DNA of 64,000 bases from Symbiodinium natans (taxonomy: Eukaryota; Sar; Dinophyceae; Suessiales; Symbiodiniaceae): contig CAJNDS010002101.1 of assembly GCA_905221605.1 (NCBI GenBank), positions 253,001-317,000 on the forward strand, in the 5' to 3' direction. The position numbers were made by a program, and so were the translations under genes. Positions 24,686 to 36,300 of this stretch are shown in pieces. The notes beneath the pieces were generated by a model. The model searched no databases and was not told the DNA's origin. It saw only the letters and a list, made by a program, of their open reading frames with translations. Within the stretch, counting starts at the first letter, position 1; each line of letters opens with the position of its first letter.

Positions 24686-26431
24686 GGGGGGGGGGGGGGG
24701 GTGGGGGGTGGGGGGTTGGGGGGGGGGGGGGGGGGTTGGGGGGGGGTTGGGGGGGGGTTGGGGGGGGGGCGGTTGGGGGGGGGGGGTTGGGGGGGGGGTT
24801 GGGGGGGGGGGTTGGGGGGGGGGTTGGGGGGGTTGGGGGGGTTGGGGGGGGGGGGGTTGGGGGGGGTTTGGGGGGGGGGGGGGGTGGGGGGTCGCACGAC
24901 GGGTAGTAGTGGGTGGTGGTAGTGGTTGGAAAACCTTCTATTTTTTTGATCTTTTAATGGGAAAACCTCTATTTCTTCATGTTTCCATCGGAAAACCTCT
25001 ATTTGCATGTATTTTAAGAAAAACTTAAACTTTTTAGTATCCCAATGGCTTCAACAAGATTCATAAAGCACGCTTTGCAGTGGCACAGCTTGATAAAAAC
25101 GCGGCGGGGTTGGGGTTGGCGCAGCCCCCCCCCCCCTCCACACCCCCCCACTTGGCTTTGCAGCACGCTTTGCACAGCTTACAAAAAGCAGCGGGGGGGT
25201 TGGGGGGGGCGCAGCCCCCCCCCCATTTGCAAACAATGTTCGCACGATGCGTAGAAGTGGTGGTAGTGGTTGCAAAACCTTCTAGTTTCTCGATCTTTCA
25301 ATGGGAAAACCTCTATTTCTTCATACTCCCACAAGAAAACGTCTACTGTCTTCACGTTTTCATGAGAAATCCTCTATTATCTCTATGTTTCCATCGGAAA
25401 AACTCTACTTCTACTTGTTTTAAGCAAAAAACTTCCATTTTCTTTGCATTCCAATGGCTTCAAAGAACAAGATATAAGACATACTACATAATATATAAAA
25501 TATACTATATAATGAATAATAAATAATAAACCAATTAATAATAAATAATATTATATATTTTATATATTGTATATTATGTATACAGTATATATTATATATT
25601 ATATACTTTATATTATGCATTATATGCAGTATATAATATGCAATATCTTATATACGATATGCAATGTATGACATATAATATACAATATGCGATATATAAA
25701 TATAAATACATATATTTATTTATTTATTTATATTTATTTATTTATTCATATTTATATTTACTTATTTATATACATACACATATCATATAATGTACGACAA
25801 TATGAAAAATAAATATATATATATAATGATATTATATATGTATATAAATATAGTGTATCACAGATAATATATAATATATATATATATAATATATAATATA
25901 AAATATAATATATTATGTAATATGCAATATATAATAATACATATATATATTTAATATATAATAATAATATATAGATATAATAATATATAATTATTAATAT
26001 ATAATATATAATACAAATCCATAGTACATACGACATAATAAATATGTAACATATAATACATAATACATAACACATAATACATAATACATAATACAGAATA
26101 CATAATATAAAACATATAATATATAATTCATAATACATAGTACATAAAACATAAAACATAATATAGAATTCATAATACATAATTAATACATAATACATAA
26201 TACACAATACATAATACATAATACTACGTAATACATAATACATAATACATAATACAGAATACGTAATACATAATACGTAATACATAATACATAATATATA
26301 ATATATAATATACAATATATAATATATAATATATATTATATAATGTATAATGTATAATGTATAGTATATAATAGGTAATGTGTAATGTAATGTGTATTAT
26401 GGAATATGTATATATATATATATGCACATAC

Positions 26432-26463
<32 letters not shown>

Positions 26464-29400
26464 CCACACACGTTGACCTTCACCATCGTGTGTATATAAT
26501 ATATATTTATATTTATTGATTTTTACTTATTTGTCTAACTTAATTACTTATTTATACGCATAGGACCCGCAGGACCAGGCGGACAGACAAGCAGACCAGA
26601 GGACCAGAGGACCAGGGGACCACAAGACCAGGGGACCACGGGACCAGAGGACCACGGGACCAGAGGACCACGAGACCAGAGGACCACGGGACTAGAGGAC
26701 CACGGGACCAGAGGACCACGGGACCAGAGGACCACGGGACCAGAGGACCACGGGACCAGAGGACCACGCAGGTGGGCCGGATGGCTTATTTTTTTTTTGA
26801 TGCCTACTATTTTTTTTATTGATCCCTATTATTTTTCTTTTTGATGCTTATTAATTTTTTTTTGATGCCTATGCCGGCGCAACGCAGGTCTAAGCTTACC
26901 AGTCTTAAGTAATCTTAAGCACCGGGTAGCTAGAGCGGGTAAAGGTCCGACATGGCAGAGCGAGTGCGAGATCCGTAGTTTAAACTCAGACTCTGCATCG
27001 GTACGCTGGCCATAACCACGACGCGAGAACCCCTCTACATACCTGGACCCAGAGCCTTAATCATGGGAGTTTGTGTGCCAGGGCTTCCAGCATCAGGAGG
27101 TTTACTCACTGTGTCGTAGGAACCGGGTGCGATGAGCAAGAACCATCAACCAACACAGACGGGCCGTCAAGCTGAAGAAAAGAGCTGAGTGTGGGAAGCG
27201 CTGGTAAAGCTGAACGCTTTAGACTCGAGTACTATACCTGTCACACACGCAGAGACTGTTGATGTGATCATACTATAGCAATACAGTGCGATACGAAACA
27301 ACAGTTTATAGGAAGTATATGTCGCCAGCTGTACTCAGCTGCAATGTACAGCTAGTGTGGTATGGCACGGTGTAGTCCAGCAACTTTGATTCCAGTCGCG
27401 TCTGCCACAAACAACAAGGTGCAGCAAAGCTGATATGTCTAGCTGGCCAGTCTTCTACGCAATGGTTTTCACAGGAGCAGCCCAATGTTTGGCGCGAGCT
27501 ATTGGGTCACGGATGGGTCCAAATAGGGGAGTGGCCGAAAAAACCATGTGGGTTTAGGATTCAGGGTTTTAGGATAAGCACAAAACCTGCCCGGCACCCT
27601 AAACCCTAAACCCTCAACCAAAACCCTAAACCCTAAACCCTAAACCCTAAACCCTAAACCCTAAACCCTAAACCCTCTTTAACCCCAGGCTTGGCATCCT
27701 GACGCAGATCGGCCATGAAGTGCAGGCACTGGGCCTGGTTTAGGGTTACCGGGTCAGGGTTCAGGGTTTACGGTTCATGGGTTTGGGGTTTAGGGATTGT
27801 TAATCGGATATGCCACCCTAACTTAACAGCCCAAAACCCAAAGCCCTATAACCCCCACCCCTAAAACCAAGAACCCTTTACAATTACAAAGGGCGCCCTT
27901 TTTTGGGTTGCTTACTTTATAAGGGGGCCCTCAGCCAAAAAACTGGGCTACTATGTCTATGAAACCCTAAGGGTCCATGTACCTCATTATTATTGACTTG
28001 GGCCCTAAAGTCCCTGTATAGGAGGTACCTTAAGGCCCAAGTATATAATAATCAGGTGCATGGACCCTTAGGGAAAGTGCAGGCATTGGGTTTGGGATCG
28101 TTCGGGTTTGTTGAGGGCTTCGGAGCAGTCTTTAACCTTACGCCCTAGACTTCTGAAGCATTCAGAGGTCTACGGGGTTTGGGGTTTAGGGTTAGGACTT
28201 GAGGGGTTAGGTTGCTTCGGGTTGTGGGCTGCAAGGTGGCTTAGTTGCTTTAAGGGTTATATGGCTTTCTGAGCTCCGAGGTTCATTGTCAAAGATTGCT
28301 TACCCAAAGAGCCCAATATTGCTTAATTAAGGAATATACCTTAAATCATATTAAGGATCCCTATATGATTTAAGGAATATTCCTTAATTAAGCAATATTG
28401 GGCTCTTTGGGTAATAATTTAAAACGTTCGTTAGCGCGAATCCACAACAGGAGGTCGGGATTCCTCGGGCAGACCTTCGAAACCTACCATCCCAGACTCT
28501 AAGCCTTACAACTGGGTTGAGGGTTTATTGTGGCCCTAAACCCTAATTCAACCCCAAACCCTAAACCCTAAACCCTAAACCCTAAACCCTAAACCCTAAA
28601 CCCTAAACCCTAAACCCTAAACCCTAAACCCTAAACCTAGGGCTTCCCTAAACCCTAAACCACTCCCGCGCCTCGCCCCGGGGCCAATAAGACTCCTGGA
28701 AGAACTCCTGCGCCTGCTTCGCGGACCTGGATGGCGGGGCTAGGGTTTAGGGTTTAGGGTTTAGGGTTCAGGGTTTAAGGTTTAGGGTTTAGGGTTTAGG
28801 GTTTAGGGTACTCCCCTTAGAACCTCAATAACAGAAATAATGTGTTTAGAATTTCCTTGGGTTTTCCTTAAAATATATATTTAAAAAGTAGTTCCTAAGG
28901 AAGGCTAAAGGATGTAGGGCGAAGTGGTTTGAGCTCCACAAGCCCTAGAAGCCCAAACCCCCTACACCCTGGAACAAAAGGGCGGCATAGAGACGAACAA
29001 CAAAGCACCAGCGGGAGAAGAATCTCTTTGAGAATTCCAGAGCTCAGGATTAAGGGCTTAGAGTACACACTAAACCCGAGACCCTACAAACCTAAACCGT
29101 AAACCGCGGTTTGTTTAACACTAGACCAACCCTACAAAACCCTATTCAAGCTCCATAAAAAAGGCGACATACGAGAGTATCCCTAAAACCTTCAAACCCT
29201 ACATCCTCAAAAGCATAAAGCCCTAGAGTCCTACAACCCTACAACCCGACACCTTGGGATGCTCCCCCTTATACTAACAGTCCTTAATAAGAGCTATAAC
29301 AAATAGGGAGTACTATATTCCCTATTCAGGACTGAAACCTCAAGCCCGAAGCCCTAAACCCCTAACCCCAAACCAAACCCTAAACCCTAAACCCCAAACC

Positions 29401-30340
29401 CTAAACCCCAAACCCCAAACCCTAAGCCCCAACCGCAAACCCTAAACCCTAAACCCCAAACCCCAAACCCTAACCCCCAAACCCTAAACCCCAAACCCCA
29501 AACCCTAAACCCTAACCCCCAAACCCTAAACCCCAAACCCCAAACCCTAAACCCCAAACCCTAAACCCCAAACCCCAAACCCGAAACCCCAAACCCTAAA
29601 CCCGAAACCCCAAACCCTAAACCCCAAACCCCAAACCCTAACCCCCAAACCCTAAACCCCAAGCCCCAAACCCTAAACCCCGAACCCCAAACCCTAAACC
29701 CCAAACCCTAAACAACCCAAAACCCTAAACCCCAAACCCTAAACCCTAAACCCCAAACCCTAAACCCCAAACCCCAAACCCTAAACCCTAAATCTCTGAG
29801 GCTCCCGGCTGCAGGGCATCCTCGCGCTTTCCCATGGCCCCGTTGGCCATGGCTTCTCGGAGGACGGCCCTGGGTATGCCGCTGTGGTTTAAGGGGGTGG
29901 GGTAGGGTTTAGGGTTTAGGGTTTAGGGTTTAGGGTTTAGGGTTTAGGGTTTAGGGTTTAGGGTTTAGGGTTTAGGGTTTAGGGGCTAGGGTTTAGGGGT
30001 TAGGGTTTAGGGTTTAGGGCTTCAGGGTTTCAGGGTTTTGCCCTAAACCCTAAACCCTAAACTACCCTGAAGCCTGGAAGCCACAACCTGTGCCTTCCAA
30101 GGTTAGGATCTGTAGCAGGGCAGCTTGTTACTAGTATCCTCCGAAAAGGACACCGAATACAGAACAAGCAACTATAATATGTTCACCATTCTATATAGAT
30201 AGATTTATATATATATATATACATACATATATACGTATATGCACACCAGTATTCACGTAATATGAGCCATCTGAAAAGACAGGTTCACAGTGTAAATATC
30301 TATGTCAACACATATATATATATATATGCATATATATATA

Positions 30341-30376
<36 letters not shown>

Positions 30377-33300
30377 TATATATGTATGTACACACTCTCG
30401 CCAACACCAACACATCAGCCAACCCCCCCCCCCCCCCCCCCCAAAGCCCTAAGCTCTTACCCCATAAGCCTCGAAGCCCCCGCAACTTCCCCCTTTCTGG
30501 AGCTCCAAAGCCCAAGCCCAAGCCCTAAGCCCTAAGCCCTAAGCCCTAAGCCCTAAGCCCTAAGCCCTAAGCCCTGAACCTATACAGACCTTTTAGCTCG
30601 CACATTCGTGATGTGGTCACTTCTGCTCCGTATTCTAAGGCGGCCCCTCTTATTCAGGGTACCCCAAACGGGACCATGCTTCCGAGAACTGTCCATTTAG
30701 AGAACAGCCCACCCCATCCAAAATCCTAAACCCTACATCCTAAACCCTCAATCCTAAACCCTAAACCCTAAACCCTAAACCCCAAACCCTAAACCCCAAA
30801 CCCTAAACCCCCTTTGGGAGGCCCGACATCGCTTCGGCGCGCTTGTCGCCGTTCTTCTGGGCCATGCTGCGCGCCTGGACCCATCATTTGGGTTAGGGCT
30901 AGGGTTTAGGGTTTAGGGTTGAGGGTTGAGGGTTTAGGGTTTAGGGTTTAGGGTTTAGAGTTTAGGGTTTAGGGTTTAGGGCTTCGGGCTCCTTCTCCTG
31001 GAAAGGGTTCACCATTTGGGGAAATTAAGGGTTTCGGGTTTAGGGCTAAGGGCTTAGGGTGCTGCTGCTGGTACTGCTGCTGTTGCACCTGCCGTCGATG
31101 GTAGAGACTGGGCGGTGTCGCGCATACAGGCCAATCCATCCATGCTTGTGTGAGTGCCCGATACGCCGACTCGTCAGTCTATCACGCCCTCTCCCATCCT
31201 GTTCCCCAAGGGTCCATGTACCTAATTATCATAAACTTGGGCCTTAAATCCTTAAAGTACCCCCCTTTGTAGGGACTTTAGGGCCCAAGTATAAAAAAAA
31301 GAGGTAAATGGACCCTTAAGGGTTCTGCTAGCCATCTGATGTAGACCTTCTGCTTTCTGACCTTGGGAAGCCCACGGGCGCAGAAGCACAGATTTTCGGC
31401 GGACCTGAAGTGCAGGGTTTAGGGTTTAGGGTTTAGGGTTTAGGGTTTAGGGTTTAGGGTTTAGGGTTTAGGGTTTAGGGTTTAGGGTTTAGGGTTTAGG
31501 GTTTAGGGTTTAGGGTCCCGTGTCTGACCAGAGGTGCAGACTGCCAAAAGGACATTGGCTTCACGGAGCCCCTTCTCGGAGCATAATGTTGGAGGCCTCG
31601 GCAGTCTTCTCACCCTAAACCCTAAACCCTAAACCCTAAACCCTAAACCCTAAACCCTAAACCCTAAACCCTAAACCCTAAACCCTAAACCCTAAACCCT
31701 AAACCCTAAACCGGGTGACTTAGTATGGCGACCATCAAGGGGTTTTAGGGGCTACGCGGTTACGAACCATGCTGCTGCTAACAGGGTGAGTTTCTTTGGG
31801 TTACTTTCATACTGGAGCAGCAGTAGAGGTCAGGACCTCAGGGGTTAGGGGGTTCAAGCAAAGGCAAGACCTGAAGGACTTGTGCGGGCGTTAGGGTATA
31901 GGGTTTAAAGTTTAGGGTCAGCCACCCAACAGTGGCCACAGCACGTGTCATAACCCATACATCCTGAACCCGGAAAAAGCTCTAAGCCCTGAACCCTGAA
32001 GCCCTAATGCCCTGAAGCCCTAAACCCTAAACCCTGCAGCCCTAAACCCTGAAGCCTTGGAGCCCTAAACCCTAGAGCCGTAAAAGCACTCATGCCCTCA
32101 GCCCTAGCCCTAAAGGCCTCAAAACCCTAAACCCCTAAACCCTAACCCCAAAACCCTAAACCCCTCAAGCCCTACTAAACCCTAAAACCCTAAACCCCTG
32201 AAGCTCTATGCCCCTAAGAGGGGCATCCTCCAGAATCACAAGTGTTTGTGCTTAGGGCTTAGGATTTCGGACCCTGGGTGCTTTAGGCACCTGTTTAGGG
32301 TTCAGGGTTTAGGGCTAGGGTTTAGGGTTTAGGGTTTAGGGTTTGGGGTTTAGGGCTAGGGTTTAGGGTTTAGGGTTTGGGGTTTGCAAGGGGGTTTCGG
32401 GCATGGAGCCAGCCTCCTTGGCAACCCGCATCGCCGCTTTGGGGTTCCTGCCAGGGTTTAGGGTTTAGGGTTTAGGGTTTAGGGTTTAGGGTTTAGGGTT
32501 TAGGGTTTAGGGTTTAGGGTTTAGGGTTAGGGTTTAGGGTTTAGGGTTTGGGGTTTAGGGGCTCCAGGACGAAAGCGCAAAGCAAGCGCAAACCTTCGGG
32601 GTTCGAGTTTACGTTTAGGCTTAGGGTTGAGGCTTTCTTTGGGGAGGGCTCCAGGTTTTCAAAGGGAAGCGGCATGGAGGGCAGATCCCATGCGTTTGCG
32701 GCTACTCGAGGGCGCTTAGTCTAAGAGGATTGAAGGAGTGCCGGTTAACTGCCACATTTCTGAACCCTAAACCCTAAACCCTAAACCCTGAGCCCTAGAG
32801 TTCCCCAGAATTGAATGGCGCTAGCCTTAACCCTAAACCTTGCGCCCTAACCTGGCCCCTCGCCCCGAGAGACCTGAACCAACACTCTACGCTTAGTCCA
32901 TAGACCCTACGCCCTACGCCCTACGCCCTACGCCCTACGCCCTACGCCCTACGCCCTACGCCCTACGCCCTACGCCCTACGCCCTACGCCCTACGCCCTA
33001 CGCCCTACACCGTAACCTTAACCCCTTTGATAAAACCCTAAACCCAAAATCCAAGCCTCCGAACTTGCAACAATCGCCTGGTCTCACAACCAGGCCACAG
33101 GAACCATGTACACTATCCCACAGCATAATCACTCAGCCCAAGATTGTAACCCCAGGCCCCAAAGACCGGAGCCCGGACGAAGGCCCCTGCCTTTGCCGGA
33201 ACAGCAGCGCGTCAATGAGATTCTGCTGCAGGCGGGCGGTTTCCTCACTTCATCAGGACCATAGAGGAAGGTGCAAAGTTTTAGGTTGAGAGCTTGTAGG

Positions 33301-36300
33301 GCTTCCTCACTTCCCATATATCGGAGCTTCCAAAAAGACCCCTTTCTGCCACAAGACCTTAGAGCTACCAGGGAAACTCATTCAAAACAAAAGGGTATCT
33401 TGCTAAAATATGGAATTTTGGCGAAGGACAAGAGGATACTTTCCAACAAAAGGCCCCTAAGCGTGGATTTGGGCTTCAGGGAAATTTTCAAAGCTGCAAG
33501 TCTTCCTAACTAGGCTGACACCGTTGAAGCTCTGGATTTTGTCATGTGTCACCTTTGAAGCCTATACACCTTGAACCGCAAACCCCCTAACAACGAAACA
33601 ACTGGGACGTCCCGTACCACGACATGGAGCCTGCAGACTCATGAAGGTGTATTGGGAAATAAGAAGCCAATAAAGAGAAAGCATAAATCGAACATAATGG
33701 GTTTACGTGTACAAACAAACACAAAATATCAGCACATATATATATATATGTATGTATGTATGTATATATGTAACGTACCCGTTATGGTTCAGAAGCAAGG
33801 ATTTCCCTACACCCTACACCCTAAACCTCTCCTGCATGTCTCCGGCGGCTTGAGCCAATCCGATGGTCTTGTCCTTAGCTGCTCAGAGACCGAGAGCTCT
33901 GGGTTTAGGGCTTCCCAAGCTTCCTGTGCTGAGTTCCTTTTATACCCACTAAGTTGGGATGTACCCCCTTATACTGCGAGTAACAGTCCTTAATTGGATT
34001 TTTTCTACCCCCGGTTATAAAAGGGGCAACAGCCCAACCAATGAGGTTCAAGTCAAGGGAGTCAGGATGGACCCCTAAAGGGTTTCTCATAATATGCTCC
34101 TAGTATGGCCCTCATTTCCCAAACGGGATCCCGAAAAAAAGGGTCCTCAAAGACAAGGGTGCAACCTCAGGGGGTCCAAGGTAGAATCCCGTGATACTGG
34201 TTTCCCAAAGGGCCCAATATTGCTTAATTAAGGAATGTTCCTTTAAATCATATAGGGATGCTTCATATGATTTAAGGAAGACTCCTTAACTAAGCAATAT
34301 TGGGCTCTTTGGGTTTGTTTCTTAGGGCAAGTTCATGGTCCCTTGATCTGTGGGCCCTTAGTTGGGGACCCTTATACACACCTTATCTACCCTATACAAC
34401 CAAAAGGGCCCATACCTCAGAAGCCTTTAAAGAAGGTAAGGGGCCCAGATTCAGGAACCATATAACCTGCCAAAATTCCTACCCTTCTCGGGTTCTTAAG
34501 GGAGGGGGTTCAAGGGGGGTATGCAACCCAAGGTTCCCGATCACTCCCTACTACTCCCCAAGCTTCCCAACAAGGCTCCCTACATACCTACCCTCCCATG
34601 AACTCCCCTAACCCTAAACCCTAAACCCTCCCTTAAGAACCCTATGATCCCCACCCGAGAAAACCTAGGAAACCGCTCCTTATTGCGCATCTTCTGCACC
34701 GGCAGCTCCCTAAACCCGAACTTCCACCTAAACCCTAAACCCTAAACCCTAAACCAAAAAAAAAACCTAAGACCTAAACCCTAAACCCTAAACCCTAAAC
34801 CCTAAACCCTAAACCCTAAACCCTAACCCTAAACCCTAAACCCAAATCCTAAACCCTAAACCCTGCAGGACTCTCGAAATACTCAAAAGCCGCCTGCTAG
34901 GAGTGCGTCCTCGCATGAAGCCCAGGACGCACTCTCGCTGCTTCTCGAACTTGTCGCCGCTCAAGAAGCTCCCATGCTAAAAGCTTGCAGCGATGGAAAG
35001 CATCAGGGCGCTCTCACTGAGGCCAGACCCAAAGAGCCCAATATTGCTTACTTAAGGAATATTCCTTAAATCATATAGGGATCCTTAATATGATTTAAGG
35101 TATATTCCTGAATTAAGCAATATTGGGCTCTTTGGGGAGTCTGTGAGACTCTCTTAAACGCGTTCCAGAACGGGTGCGCCAGCTCGGGCTCCAGGTCTCC
35201 GCGCAGACGAAGAGCTCCAAACAAGTGACGCCAGCTCTTGGCCTGTTGGGTTTAGGGTTTAGGGTTTAGGGTTTAGGGTTTAGGGTTTAGGGTTTAGGGT
35301 TTGTCGATTCCACCTTGGCTCTGCATCAAACCAGCCGGAACCCGAGAAGCGAAGTAAGCTACGAAGCCTGAAACATGCCCCGGGGAGAATAACCGAAGTC
35401 AGCTTGGTGCGGTGGGTTTTAGGGTTCCAAGTCTAAGGTGGATGTGGGGCTTAGGGTTTAGGGTTTGGGGTTTGGAGTTCGATTTTCGGAAGGACTGGGG
35501 TGTGTGGCATTAGGGGGTTAGGAACATGTTTGGTAACCTATGCCTGGCAAACCCTGATGCCTAGCAGACCCTGATGCCTAGGGTTTGGGGTCCTAAGCCC
35601 TAAGCCCTAAGCCCTCAAGCCTCCTTCGGTGTTTGGGAGTTTGGGAAGCGCGTGCCTCCGTGTATCCACTTCTGTGAGGCTTAAGCCGTGACTTGGCATC
35701 ATAAAGCTGTCGACTCAATTCCGCTAAACCCCAACCCCCACACCCGAAACCCTAAACCCTAAACCCTAAAACCCTAAACCCTAAATCCTAAACCCTAAAA
35801 CCCTAAACCGTAAACCCTGAACCCTAAACCCTAAACTTTCGACGGGCATCCAGGGTCTCGATGGCCTCGTTGGTGTCCTGGCGACGAGTAGCATGGTCCC
35901 TTGGGGTTCAGGGTTCAGGGCTTTAGGGTTTAGGGTTTAGGGTTTAGGGTTTAGGGTTTAGGGTTTAGGGTGTATAGTATGGGCCCTTCAAAGGCGACCC
36001 TTTTATCTACCCTATGCAACCCAAGGGCCCACACTTCAGCACCCTTTAAAGGAGGTAAGGGGCCATGTTAAGGGCCCATGAAACTACCCTTAGAGTAGTA
36101 GTGTTGTTTAGGAATTGAATTTCAACGATCATAAGGCTTGGCTGCAGTGACATGAGTGCGATTCCATCCCATATTCCTTGGCCATCAAGTTATAGAACAG
36201 CTAAGCACTAAACCCGAAACCGTAACCCCCAAACCTGGAATATCCCTACCAGTGGGCTTCCTTGAGGCTTTTGACTTGGAAAATAACCTCTCGGACTGCC

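Larger units (their letters stand above)
24529..26884. mobile_element. 2.35-kb composite low-complexity insertion
   Basis: Bounded by GCGCAACG at 24529-24536 and 26877-26884, then by inverted A-rich blocks built of GCATCAAAAAAAA/GGGATCAAAA units (24545-24640, and complement 26785-26875). Inside, in order: a G/T tract, duplicated 25-30-bp units, an AT satellite and a 16-bp minisatellite. No transposase frame. Confidence 0.5.

Noticed and set aside
24638-25028. Poly-glycine and poly-proline frames
   Set aside because: They are translations of a G/C homopolymer tract.
25420-26469. Long Ile/Tyr-rich minus-strand frames up to 185 codons
   Set aside because: Translations of the AT satellite, with no codon structure other than the tandem repeat.
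26544-26767. Frames of 63-71 codons rich in VLWSRGPLVPWSS
   Set aside because: Translation of the 16-bp minisatellite in shifting frames.
26900-27540. tRNA or other structured RNA gene in the unique stretch
   Set aside because: No cloverleaf, no GGTTCRANNCC box and no conserved snRNA motif was found by eye.
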